Numbered from the stretch's first letter, positions 26,462 through 34,546 are shown. The stretch: DNA of 64,000 nt from Salinibacillus aidingensis (GCF_039522525.1 NZ_BAAADO010000002.1:372001-436000), one strand, 5' to 3'. The notes: a model not told the origin generated them from the letters alone. Numbers and translations are program-made.

Positions 26462-27052
26462 CTACTTATTTCCATTGTCCAACTTTTTTACAAGAAGTTC
26501 AATATATTTTTCGAGTTCTTCCAGGGTTTTTCGATAAACGTTCACATCTCCGCCAAATGGATCCTGAATATCCTGACTGTCCATCTGTTTTTCCAGATGA
26601 TCGATTTTTTCCTGAATTTCTTCTACTTCTTCAGAGAATGCCTGGTTGCTGGAGGATTTGAGAAGTGCTCGATGACTCTCGAGGGTTGCATACGCCTCCT
26701 TAAGCTCCTGCCAGATTTTCTGCTGGCTGTCATCCACATATTCCTTTAAAGTAAATACCTTTTCCTCAGCTGCTGGATACTGCATGATGATAGATTGCTT
26801 ATGATTGGCCGTCATGGTCAGGATCACATCCGACCACTCAACGAGATCGGGAGTCAGGGGCTGGGATTGATGATTAAGCCGGATTCCTTTTTGCGCAAGG
26901 ATTTCCTCTGTCTGCGGAGATGCAGGTGCTCCCTGTCCGGCAAAAAGACCCGCCGACTTCACTTCAGCATCTTTATATTTATGCTTTAAAAGTGCTTCTG
27001 CCATTGGACTTCGACACGTGTTTCCCGTACAGACAAACAGTATATGATTCAT
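26462..27052 (-). CDS. ywlE: Low-molecular-weight protein phosphatase, YwlE-like, with helical insertion
   Basis: B. subtilis YwlE dephosphorylates protein arginine. The P-loop is residues 8-15 (CTGNTCRS), right at the N-terminus, and the catalytic aspartate is in DPFGG (Asp164). At 196 residues it is about 45 longer than YwlE. The extra length is one block at about 109-161, between LKEYV and DPFGG; it is rich in Glu, Lys, Gln and Leu and looks like a helical hairpin. Arginine- versus tyrosine-phosphatase specificity cannot be settled by eye. Confidence 0.9.
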   Translation of the reverse strand: MNHILFVCTGNTCRSPMAEALLKHKYKDAEVKSAGLFAGQGAPASPQTEEILAQKGIRLNHQSQPLTPDLVEWSDVILTMTANHKQSIIMQYPAAEEKVFTLKEYVDDSQQKIWQELKEAYATLESHRALLKSSSNQAFSEEVEEIQEKIDHLEKQMDSQDIQDPFGGDVNVYRKTLEELEKYIELLVKKLDNGNK

Positions 27053-27119
27053 GCTGGTACCCCCTCATTTCTTCTTAGCCAAAATATATCATTAAACAGG
27101 GAGAGCTGTCACTTTTCGG

Positions 27120-27530
27120 GTGGATATGGGAGATGGTATGGATAAGTGTTGGTGAGCCTGCCGGAGTATGGTGTGGAGCGGATTGGGCGGGGCGTGGTGG
27201 CTTAATCCCGGGGGTGAGCGGATTGATTCCGATTTTTTCCGCTCAAATCCCGGGACGTGCGCCGATAAAAGTGATTGTTAGCTCAATAAATAATATTCCG
27301 GATGAATACCTGTAAAATCGGATTAATTCTTATGACATTGGACGAATCATTTTTAAAACAGGATTAATTATTTCCGGAATTGGATTAATTATTTCGAAAA
27401 CAGGCTTAATCCCGAGCTTGAGCGGATTGATTTTGGATAAAATAGACGAATTTTATAAAAATCGGATCAATTCCACAATTTCAGGACGGATCACCACGGA
27501 TCACGCTCCACAATTTCAGGCCGAATCACG
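27120..27530. repeat. Degenerate 20-bp-periodic array 2 (core GGATTAATT)
   Basis: About 20 units with core starts at 27122, 27140, 27162, 27180, 27199, 27220, 27240, ~27263, 27280, 27300, 27320, 27340, 27361, 27382, 27403, 27424, 27444, 27464, 27484 and later. Nearly all steps are 20 or 21 bp. The best units read GGATTAATTCT, GGATTAATTAT and GGCTTAATCCC. It fills most of the 540 bp between mntP and ywlE. No coding signal is convincing here. Confidence 0.8.
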
Positions 27531-27592
27531 TTCCATTCCGCCGCCCTCGATCTCAGCAACAGCCTCAGTCGCAACAGCTCCGAATTTACCAC

Positions 27593-28141
27593 TTACAATA
27601 ACAGCTGTATCCCAAACGCACAGAGGATGCTTCCGCCGAGCACTTCACTGTAGGAGCCAAGCAGACTGGACGCTTTCCGGGCGAGAATAAAGCCGAGCCA
27701 GGTGAGCACCATGCTGAAAAAGCCGAACAAAAACAGGGCTACAACGGTCCGGACGCCGAACATGCCCAGACTCAGTCCCACAGAAAAGCTGTCCAGGCTG
27801 ACGGTGAGAGCAAACAGGAATAAGCCTAACCCTCTTACTAAGTAGGTATTGTTCTGCTCTGAAAAGGAATGGATAAACATTTGGATGCCTAATACAATGA
27901 GGAGGATTCCCCCCACATAGATGGCGAAAGATCCGAATTTTTCCGATAAAATATTTCCAAGTACGATCCCGAAAAACGGCATGAAAATATGGAAAATTCC
28001 AATTAATATTCCTATAAAAGCGATTTTCCGCAGGCGGAGATTGAGCATTCCCATTCCTAAACTGACTGAAAATGCATCCATTCCGACTGCAATGGCCATT
28101 AATGATAAGGTCAGCCATTCTCCGATTACATATGAAATCAT
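27593..28141 (-). CDS. mntP: Manganese efflux pump MntP (YwlD)
   Basis: Six-helix membrane exporter of Mn2+, 182 residues. The two internal repeats each carry the conserved acidic motif: AVGMDAFSVSLGMGM and TVSLDSFSVGLSLGMFG. The ATG at 28141 has GAGGAGGG upstream. A 9-bp inverted repeat covers the ribosome-binding region (see 28144-28189). It is probably co-transcribed with ywlC. Confidence 0.93.
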   Translation of the reverse strand: MISYVIGEWLTLSLMAIAVGMDAFSVSLGMGMLNLRLRKIAFIGILIGIFHIFMPFFGIVLGNILSEKFGSFAIYVGGILLIVLGIQMFIHSFSEQNNTYLVRGLGLFLFALTVSLDSFSVGLSLGMFGVRTVVALFLFGFFSMVLTWLGFILARKASSLLGSYSEVLGGSILCAFGIQLLL

Positions 28142-28143
28142 GT

Positions 28144-28189
28144 GAACCCTCCTCGGACATGCTACCTCCAATATATGCGGGGAGGGTTC
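28144..28189 (-). promoter_or_regulatory. Hairpin overlapping the mntP ribosome-binding site
   Basis: GAACCCTCC (28181-28189 on minus) is the perfect complement of GGAGGGTTC (28144-28152 on minus), which contains the mntP Shine-Dalgarno. Folding would hide the site. I see no T-run, so it is not a terminator, and I do not recognise the yybP-ykoY riboswitch consensus. Confidence 0.45.
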
Positions 28190-28213
28190 GGTTTAGACTA
28201 GCTGTTTAAAGTC

Positions 28214-29260
28214 TCACTTTATGATTTTCGTTGCTGCTTTTTCCAGCCGGTTCATCACGGCAACACCTACTCCCTTTTTCGGAAAGGTTTCCCCAAGGAT
28301 TATATCCACAGAGGAGTCGTTAAAGAATCGCAGGCAATCGTATATTTTATGGGCCACTTCATGCAAATTTTCCTGTGATCCACAGCTTCTGACCGTGGCG
28401 CCCTGATACTGATCGGTGTGCTCCTCACTGGCAATGAGACCGACCGTGTGTCCCTCTTTATTCAGGCGATTGATTTCCTGCTGCACTTCATCAACTCCAC
28501 CCTCAACTAACCAAAAAGGGGCATCCGGGGCATAATGGGTATATTTCATCCCGGGTGCTTTGGGTTGTTCTTTTTCATTTTTAAAATCGGTGGCTGTTTT
28601 GACCGGACCAATGACTGCCTCAAGGTCCTCCTTTGTAGCGCCTCCCGGACGAAGGATAACGGCGGTCTCTCCTGTACAATCCACAACCGTTGATTCCACC
28701 CCTACTCCAGTTGCTCCCCCGTCTACAACTCCGTAAATTTTTCCGGTTAAATCATCTAATACATGCTTGGCAGTCGTAGGACTTGGCCGGCCGGATTGGT
28801 TGGCACTTGGCGCAGCAACCGGAAGCGCGCAGGCCTTAAGCAGCGCCTGGGCTACAGGATGATCCGGCATCCTGATCCCTACTGTGGATAAACCGGCCGT
28901 TACATTTTCCGCGGCTGATCCATTACTCTTTAAAATAATCGTTAATGGACCCGGCCAGAATGCATCCATAAGTTTGCGTGCCTGATCGGGAATGTTTTCA
29001 GCTACCGTTTCCACCTGCTCACGGGTGGCAATATGGACGATTAACGGGTTATCCCCAGGCCGGCCCTTGGCTTGAAAAATTTTATCCACAGCTTCCGGAG
29101 TTGTCGCATCCGCCCCCAATCCATAAACAGTTTCAGTCGGAAAAGCTACCGCCTCCTGACTCTGGATAGCCGCAGCTGCTTCCCGAATGTTTTCGTTTGT
29201 TTCCTGAATTTCTTCTTGCTGAACGTTCCAGTATTTTGTCTCGTATGGTCTGTCTGTCAT
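28214..29260 (-). CDS. ywlC: L-threonylcarbamoyladenylate synthase (Sua5/YwlC type)
   Basis: Makes threonylcarbamoyl-AMP for tRNA t6A37 modification. The product is about 348 residues. The YrdC domain (residues ~20-205) contains AVAFPTETVYGLGADATTPE, KGRPGDNPLIVHI and SANQSGRPSPT; the C-terminal Sua5 domain starts after the linker APGMKYTHYAPDAP. I chose the ATG at 29260, with GGGAG 8 nt upstream. A DnaA-box cluster lies just upstream. Confidence 0.94.
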   Translation of the reverse strand: MTDRPYETKYWNVQQEEIQETNENIREAAAAIQSQEAVAFPTETVYGLGADATTPEAVDKIFQAKGRPGDNPLIVHIATREQVETVAENIPDQARKLMDAFWPGPLTIILKSNGSAAENVTAGLSTVGIRMPDHPVAQALLKACALPVAAPSANQSGRPSPTTAKHVLDDLTGKIYGVVDGGATGVGVESTVVDCTGETAVILRPGGATKEDLEAVIGPVKTATDFKNEKEQPKAPGMKYTHYAPDAPFWLVEGGVDEVQQEINRLNKEGHTVGLIASEEHTDQYQGATVRSCGSQENLHEVAHKIYDCLRFFNDSSVDIILGETFPKKGVGVAVMNRLEKAATKIIK

Positions 29261-29422
29261 TTCCGGCACTCCCAGATGAATTTTTTCTGTACTCTATTAT
29301 GGGCTTGTTGAGGGGGCGTTGGCAAGTCAAGTGAAATCTAACGATTGAAGCGGAATGGTTTTGGATTTTTTAAAAGAATATGTTTCGAACTCTACTCCCC
29401 TTCCCGAAACACTTCCATCCAC

Positions 29423-29608
29423 TTTTCCACAGATGCTCCTTTACAGACTTAAAACAACCCTCCTTATCCACAAGGGAAGGAGGGTTATGCACAGGTTATT
29501 CACGTTATACACAAGTTTTGCACAATTTATCAAGGGGTTTTATCCACATTTGTGGATGATGTCACGGGGGTCATCCACCATTCTCCCTCTTCACTCGGTT
29601 TATCCACA
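29423..29608. promoter_or_regulatory. DnaA-box cluster between ywlC and ywlB
   Basis: Three perfect boxes TTATCCACA lie at 29464, 29540 and 29600. Near-matches are TTTTCCACA (29423), TTATGCACA (29485), TTATTCACG (29496), TTATACACA (29505) and TGTGGATGA (29551, reverse). In B. subtilis the ywlC upstream region is one of the known DnaA-box clusters that bind DnaA outside oriC; the conserved gene neighbourhood argues for the same here. Confidence 0.8.
29449..29486 (-). terminator. Terminator of ywlB containing a DnaA box in its loop
   Basis: Minus-strand AACCCTCCTT (29477-29486) pairs with AAGGAGGGTT (29456-29465), followed by GTTTTAAG. The loop carries one perfect DnaA box (29464-29472). Confidence 0.7.
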
Positions 29609-29973
29609 GAAATCGGGGGCTTGCCGGTGATTTTTTCGAATCCCCAAGTTTCAAACAGGGTATCTGTTGATAAACGGTGACTGAAGACCATGAGCTGCTG
29701 GTAGCCATTTTCAGCTGCTTCGTCTTTGATCCAGTCAATGAGCGTAAGTAATAGACTTGCCTGCAGCTGCTCGGTAAAATACAAGGTTCGCAGCTGGCCG
29801 ATTCCCTTTTCTTTGGGAACGATCGCATAAAATCCTCTGCGGCCGCCGTTTATTTCTATAAATCTACCATGGGTAAGCAGCTCGTGGCGGTTCGTCTGGC
29901 TTGTCCAATGGTCACCAAAAAACGTTTCGACCGTTGTGGCATCATATTTGCTTGCTGGTACTATGTTTAACAT
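29530..29973 (-). CDS. ywlB: GNAT-like protein at the ywlB position
   Basis: A 147-residue protein with a plausible acetyltransferase layout: RRGFYAIVPKE as a strand, LRTLYFTEQLQASLLLTLI before a helix, and the C-terminal DTLFETWGFEKITGKPP typical of GNAT ends. The substrate is unknown. The gene symbol rests mainly on position (between ywlC and spoIIR). The start at 29973 has GGGAG 8 nt upstream. Confidence 0.7.
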   Translation of the reverse strand: MLNIVPASKYDATTVETFFGDHWTSQTNRHELLTHGRFIEINGGRRGFYAIVPKEKGIGQLRTLYFTEQLQASLLLTLIDWIKDEAAENGYQQLMVFSHRLSTDTLFETWGFEKITGKPPISVDKPSEEGEWWMTPVTSSTNVDKTP

Positions 29974-30034
29974 AAAAATCACTCCCGCATCTTCATTTCT
30001 AGTATTACTCTATGAAAATGGGGAGTAAATTATG

Positions 30035-30658
30035 TCAGGAAAATAGATTTTTTATCCAGTCTACAATATTATGGAACCAGTCGATGACAAAAAATTTAAC
30101 TTCGACCTTTTGTTCATCCGGTGTTGGAGTGGCTGATTCTTCCTCGGCGGATGCTACTGTTGTCCCATTTGAAAAGTCGAGAAAACAGAGGGGCGGAAAC
30201 AGTACGCACCACCAGTTGTCTCCCTTTCCATCACCAATGGTAATTAACAATGCTTCGTAGGTTCCGGCCGGATAGACCTTGCCCCCATACAGTTTGCTCG
30301 GGAATTGGACATCGCCAAATTTTAAATCAAATGTTTGTTTAATGTCGTTTTGCTCAAGAACCGTGCCTACAATCTTTTCTATTTCCGGGAGTTTTGATTG
30401 AATCAGTTCACGCGCGCCTTCAATATCGTTCAGCTCGTTCACCCATTTCGTAATTTCTGCATTGACCTGATTGCGGATTTCATGCTTTACTTCCTGGTCC
30501 TTCTCGCTGTTGGAATGAGCCAATATTCGAAGGCGAATGGATTCGTCCGGGATCACCTGGTATTGTTCTCCCTGATTCCCATCAGCATTTCCGTACCCTA
30601 TCATTGGATTATAAAAAAATATAAATGCACTTACAAAGATAAAAATCAACTTCTTCAT
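30035..30658 (-). CDS. spoIIR: Stage II sporulation protein R
   Basis: Forespore-made secreted signal that triggers SpoIIGA to process pro-sigma-E in the mother cell. The product has 207 residues: a signal peptide at 1-22, then the family core IRLRILAHSNSEKDQEVKHE and GDNWWCVLFPPLCFLDFS. The C-terminal ~40 residues end in an amphipathic helix. A sigma-F-like promoter lies upstream. Confidence 0.93.
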   Translation of the reverse strand: MKKLIFIFVSAFIFFYNPMIGYGNADGNQGEQYQVIPDESIRLRILAHSNSEKDQEVKHEIRNQVNAEITKWVNELNDIEGARELIQSKLPEIEKIVGTVLEQNDIKQTFDLKFGDVQFPSKLYGGKVYPAGTYEALLITIGDGKGDNWWCVLFPPLCFLDFSNGTTVASAEEESATPTPDEQKVEVKFFVIDWFHNIVDWIKNLFS

Positions 30659-30694
30659 GACTCTTCTGCCCCCTTAACCTTGCGTTCTGGTCAC

Positions 30695-30724
30695 AAGTAT
30701 GGGCAGCAATCTAGCATTTTATAC
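30695..30724 (-). promoter_or_regulatory. Sigma-F-like promoter of spoIIR
   Basis: Minus-strand -35 GTATA (30720-30724) and -10 GCCCATACTT (30695-30704) with 15-bp spacing match the sigma-F layout (GTATA, 15 bp, GGnnAnAnT) except for the second and last bases. It is about 40 bp upstream of spoIIR, which is sigma-F-dependent in B. subtilis. Confidence 0.6.
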
Positions 30725-30779
30725 ATCCAATATAAAAATTTTTAGTTTGATAGATTCTGTTTCTATTCTCATCTATCTA

Positions 30780-31646
30780 TCAGACCCATGAATAGACGAT
30801 TCGATCCTTCTGATTAATATCCTGAACGACTTTTGGCTCAACATTCGGGAAGGTGGATTGGAGCAGATTCTTTACAGCCCCGCCCTGTTTGTCACCAATT
30901 TCAAAGGCGACCAGGGCACTGTCTGCCACGACTTTCGGAAGCTGCTCGATGATTCTTTTATAGGCGGCCAATCCGTTATCCTCGGCAAACAGCGCCAATC
31001 CGGGATCATGCAAACGGACTACATCGTCCAGGCTTGCTTCATCTTCCGGCGGTATGTAGGGAGGATTGGAAATAATAACTTCTGCCTTTTGCCCGGCATT
31101 TATGAATGGTGTTAAAAAATCACCCTTTAAAAATTCAACATCAGCTTCAAGTTCTTGCGCATTTTGCCTGGCCACATTTAAAGCATCCGCTGAGATATCC
31201 ACACCCTGTACCTGCAGGGATGGATGCTCCTTTTTCAGAGTGATGGCAATAATTCCAGAGCCTGTTCCCACATCGATAACCTTTACAGGCTGCTTGTCCT
31301 TAAATTCCTGAGCAATCTGTCCGAGAGCAAGCTGGACGAGCTCCTCGGTTTCCGGACGGGGGATGAGAACAGCCGGGCTTACGGTAAAATTCCGCCCGTA
31401 AAAATGGGCATAGCCTGTCAAATGCTGAACCGGCGTACCGTTTTCCACATGTTGATAAATCTGTTTGATAAATGTGTCCTGAACGGCCTGTGGAAAGTCA
31501 TCCCGCATCGCTGCCAGGAGCTGGGCTTTTGACATCGACATAAGATCCATTAGCAGCAAATCGGCTACGCCTTCTTCACGGTTATGCTCTTTTAAAAAAA
31601 GGGAAGCCCAGCGGCGGGCCTCCCAAAGGTTTGAAAATGCTGTCAC
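30780..31646 (-). CDS. prmC: Release factor glutamine methyltransferase
   Basis: SAM-dependent enzyme that methylates the glutamine of the GGQ motif in RF1/RF2. It has 288 residues when started at the GTG at 31646, immediately after the prfA stop. The SAM motif VIDVGTGSGIIAITL and the catalytic SNPPYIPPED are present, as is VLIPRPETEELVQLAL. A longer upstream frame would overlap prfA. It is coupled with its substrate gene prfA. Confidence 0.95.
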   Translation of the reverse strand: MTAFSNLWEARRWASLFLKEHNREEGVADLLLMDLMSMSKAQLLAAMRDDFPQAVQDTFIKQIYQHVENGTPVQHLTGYAHFYGRNFTVSPAVLIPRPETEELVQLALGQIAQEFKDKQPVKVIDVGTGSGIIAITLKKEHPSLQVQGVDISADALNVARQNAQELEADVEFLKGDFLTPFINAGQKAEVIISNPPYIPPEDEASLDDVVRLHDPGLALFAEDNGLAAYKRIIEQLPKVVADSALVAFEIGDKQGGAVKNLLQSTFPNVEPKVVQDINQKDRIVYSWV

Positions 31647-31647
31647 A

Positions 31648-32718
31648 TTAATCACCGATTTCTTCAAGTCTGTTGGTCTGCTCTTCAATAATGAGTGCTT
31701 CCGTAATTTCATCAAGGTTTCCTTGTAAAACCTGATCGAGCTTTTGAATGGTTAAGCCTATACGATGATCTGTCACACGGGACTGCGGGAAATTGTATGT
31801 ACGGATACGCTCAGAGCGATCCCCGGAACCAACGGCAGATTTACGTGTTTCATCAATTTCTTCCTGTGCTTCCTGTTGGAATTTTTCATAAACACGGGCG
31901 CGGAGAACCTTCATGGCCTTCTCCTTGTTTTTAATCTGGGATTTTTCATCCTGACAGGACACCACAATGCCTGTTGGTTCGTGGGTAAGACGGACAGCTG
32001 ACATGGTCGTGTTTACACTTTGCCCGCCTGGACCACTGGATGCAAACGTATCGACACGAATATCCTTTTCATTAATATCCACTTCAACTTCTTCCGCTTC
32101 CGGCAATGCGGCTACCGTTGCAGTCGACGTATGAATACGTCCCCCGGATTCTGTCTCCGGAACACGCTGAACACGATGGGCTCCATTTTCAAATTTTAAT
32201 TTGGAATAGGCACCGTTTCCGTTTACCATAAAAATAATTTCTTTAAAGCCGCCAACATCTGATTCATGGGACTCAATCACATCAATTTTCCAGCCCTTGG
32301 ATTCCGCATAACGGGAATACATACGGAATAAGTCTCCCGCAAACAATGCAGCTTCATCACCGCCGGCAGCACCACGAACCTCCATAATGACGTTTTTCTC
32401 ATCATTTGGATCTTTAGGGATGAGCAGAACTTTCATCGTTTCTTCAAGTTCCTCCTGCTCGGTGGTCAATTCGGAAATTTCCTCCTTGACCATATCCTGC
32501 ATATCATCATCTAACTGATCATCAAGCATTGCTTTCGCATCAGTCAGCTCATCCTTCACCTCTTTATAACGGCGGTACTTTTCCACAATTTCCTGGAGAT
32601 CTGCCTGTTCTTTGGAATACTCTCTTAATTTCTTTGTATCATTAATAACTTCAGGATCACTTAGCATTTCATTTAGTTTGTCATAACGATCTTCAATGGA
32701 TTGTAGCTTCTCTAACAT
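31648..32718 (-). CDS. prfA: Peptide chain release factor 1
   Basis: Terminates translation at UAA/UAG. The product has 356 residues. The catalytic GGQ is in SSGPGGQSVNTTMSAVRLTH, and the stop-recognition region RVQRVPETESGGRIHTSTAT precedes it. I chose the ATG at 32718 with GAGGTGG upstream rather than the GTG three codons earlier. Confidence 0.97.
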   Translation of the reverse strand: MLEKLQSIEDRYDKLNEMLSDPEVINDTKKLREYSKEQADLQEIVEKYRRYKEVKDELTDAKAMLDDQLDDDMQDMVKEEISELTTEQEELEETMKVLLIPKDPNDEKNVIMEVRGAAGGDEAALFAGDLFRMYSRYAESKGWKIDVIESHESDVGGFKEIIFMVNGNGAYSKLKFENGAHRVQRVPETESGGRIHTSTATVAALPEAEEVEVDINEKDIRVDTFASSGPGGQSVNTTMSAVRLTHEPTGIVVSCQDEKSQIKNKEKAMKVLRARVYEKFQQEAQEEIDETRKSAVGSGDRSERIRTYNFPQSRVTDHRIGLTIQKLDQVLQGNLDEITEALIIEEQTNRLEEIGD

Positions 32719-32899
32719 GTTCTCCACCTCTACTTTTCATAAACCATACTTATTATATTATAGGATATGTACAATGGTCAAAATTGGGATGGAGGCAAAT
32801 AGGGGATGAACGGCTGCTGAAGGAGCTATAAGCGGGGGAATCAACCATAAAATAAGTCTAAAATATTATGAATTCATCCGGCCTGTTTTCAAATATTGA

Positions 32900-33258
32900 A
32901 AAAGAGGCCGGGATATCACTCATTCGCTTCACCTAAACCGAATAACAGGATATCCTAGCGGAGGAAAGATACGTAGACTCCTGGTCGGTTAAAAGCGGCA
33001 CGTCCTGTGCCAACACCGACACTAGAACGTCCTGTTCGTCGTGGGAGGAGGGCCTAGGTGAGACCCCGCAGTGCGATAGCGCGAGGAGGCTCACCAGCCG
33101 CCCACGGCAAAGAAGACACTACGAAAACGACCTTAGGGAGTTTGAGTAGATGTCGCACTTGTGCCCTTGGGTGAAAGCGAAGTATATTTCCGTAGCGGAG
33201 GCCAACACCTATCAACAGTTCAGATTTATTCTTAGCGAGAGCACTTTCGTCACAGCCT
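32900..33258. repeat. Long dispersed repeat, family D copy 1 (with internal insertion)
   Basis: Homologous to 57314-57615: shared blocks include TACGTAGACTCCTG, CAGTGCGATAGCGCGAGGAG, GATGTCGCACTTGTGCCC and GTGAAAGCGAAGTATATTTC. The ends AAAGAGGCCGGGAT and CACAGCCTCT are degraded inverted repeats. This copy has about 57 extra bp near 32983-33040, with internal stems GTCGGT/ACCGAC and GGCAC/GTGCC. It fills the tdk-prfA gap of 550 bp; no ORF. Confidence 0.8.
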
Positions 33259-33268
33259 CTACTCTGAA

Positions 33269-33886
33269 TTATTTAACGGTTGTTTTTTTTAGCTTGTCCA
33301 CGATTTCCGGTCTGTTTGGCACTTCATGATGGTGTCGGCAGCGGGGCTCATAGGATTCGGATGCTCCGACTAAAATAACAGGATCATCATAAGAAGCCGG
33401 TCTGCCATCAATTAATCGCTGAGTTCTGCTTGCTGGTGAGCCGCACACAGGGCAAATGGCGTTCAATTTCGTTACGGATTCGCTTAAAGCCATTAAATCA
33501 GGAACCGGTCCAAAAGGCTCACCGCGAAAATCCAAATCGAGGCCCGCTACGATGACACGGTAGCCCTGTTCCGCTAAGTCCTGACTGACAGCAACGACCT
33601 GCTCATCATAGAACTGGACTTCATCGATGCCAATGACGTCATCATTTTCATTAATGTGATCATAAATGTTACTGGAGTGTTCGATGGGTCTGGCAATAAT
33701 AGAATTTCCGTTGTGGGAAACCACCGATTCATCCGAATAACGATTATCTATGACAGGCTTAAATACCTTCACCTTTAAATGACCGTATGTAGCACGGCGA
33801 ACCCGTCTTATGAGCTCCTCAGATTTTCCGGAAAACATGCTCCCGCATATAACCTCTACCCAGCCGCTTTGCTTCATGATATTCAC
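33269..33886 (-). CDS. tdk: Thymidine kinase (type II)
   Basis: Phosphorylates thymidine for dTMP salvage. The product has about 205 residues. The P-loop is ICGSMFSGKSEELIRRVRRA, the DEVQFYD Walker B and the lasso loop follow, and the zinc ligands are CPVC plus CRHHH near the end. The start is the GTG at 33886 (VNIMKQSGW), with AAAGGGGAG upstream. Confidence 0.95.
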   Translation of the reverse strand: MNIMKQSGWVEVICGSMFSGKSEELIRRVRRATYGHLKVKVFKPVIDNRYSDESVVSHNGNSIIARPIEHSSNIYDHINENDDVIGIDEVQFYDEQVVAVSQDLAEQGYRVIVAGLDLDFRGEPFGPVPDLMALSESVTKLNAICPVCGSPASRTQRLIDGRPASYDDPVILVGASESYEPRCRHHHEVPNRPEIVDKLKKTTVK

Positions 33887-34125
33887 TGAAGCCTCTCCCC
33901 TTTCCATGCATCATTGCTTATCTCAATCGTTACATATTGATGTTCAAGATTCGATGTTTTTTCAATTTAGCTTTTTGTTGAAGCAGGATTAGTGGTCATT
34001 CCTACAGCAGTGGATCCTGTAGAACCATGGCAATGATAAGAAAAATAAAAAGATAATATGAATGGCAAATAATCAAAGCTAAGAATTGATGATTTTCTTC
34101 CTTAGTTTATACGAATTTGACGAAT
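33887..34125. other. Intergenic region upstream of tdk, no gene seen
   Basis: AT-rich sequence with a short inverted pair CTACAG/CTGTAG near 34002-34023. Several TTGAA-type hexamers lie before tdk, but I cannot fix a convincing promoter. No ORF with a ribosome site. Confidence 0.5.
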
Positions 34126-34165
34126 AAAAAAACAGGCAAATTTAAGCAAGTTTGCCTGTTTTTTT
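34126..34165. terminator. Bidirectional-looking terminator hairpin
   Basis: AACAGGCAAA (34131-34140) pairs with TTTGCCTGTT (34151-34160), flanked by A- and T-runs on both sides. It is the second of two hairpins after rpmE. Confidence 0.75.
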
Positions 34166-34224
34166 AACTGTACTGCCCTTTCCTTTAAGGGAGAAAAACA
34201 TAAATAGATTTGCTTTTAAAGAGG

Positions 34225-34250
34225 AAAAATCGGCTAATCAGCCGATTTTT
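34225..34250. terminator. Terminator downstream of rpmE
   Basis: AAAAATCGGC (34225-34234) pairs with GCCGATTTTT (34241-34250) with a 6-nt loop and flanking A/T runs. It is 50 bp after the L31 gene and works on either strand. Confidence 0.8.
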
Positions 34251-34300
34251 TTCTCTTATGTCGAGCTAAAGGCCGATACAGCCGCCTTCGCTTTTCTTTC

Positions 34301-34546
34301 TTACTTAAGATTATATTTTTTCTTAAAGCGGTCTACACGTCCGCCTACTTTGTCGGCTTTTTGCTTACCAGTGTAGAATGGGTGGGATGCAGAGCTGATT
34401 TCCACGCGAATGAGTGGGTAAGTGTTGCCATCTTCCCATTCAATGGTTTCATCAGATGATTGAGTTGATCCGCTCAAGAATTTGTAATCTGAACTTGTAT
34501 CAAGAAATACAACTTTTCTGTATTCTGGATGAATTCCGTTTTTCAT
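34301..34546 (-). CDS. rpmE2: 50S ribosomal protein L31 type B
   Basis: An 81-residue ribosomal protein: MKNGIHPEYRKVVFLDTSSD, then ISSASHPFYTGKQK and GRVDRFKKKY. It lacks the zinc-binding cysteines and has the B-type insert, so it is the zinc-independent form. In B. subtilis this locus (after rho) holds the zinc-binding type A form. The start at 34546 is the ATG that begins the family sequence. It has its own promoter. Confidence 0.94.
   Translation of the reverse strand: MKNGIHPEYRKVVFLDTSSDYKFLSGSTQSSDETIEWEDGNTYPLIRVEISSASHPFYTGKQKADKVGGRVDRFKKKYNLK

Noticed and set aside
27133..27690. Small plus-strand protein genes in the mntP-ywlE gap
   Set aside because: The frames fall in the 20-bp periodic array or antisense to mntP, have no convincing ribosome sites and no family resemblance.
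32900..33258. Insertion sequence with transposase
   Set aside because: No frame of useful length lies inside the element, and both copies are under 400 bp. It can only be a non-autonomous element.
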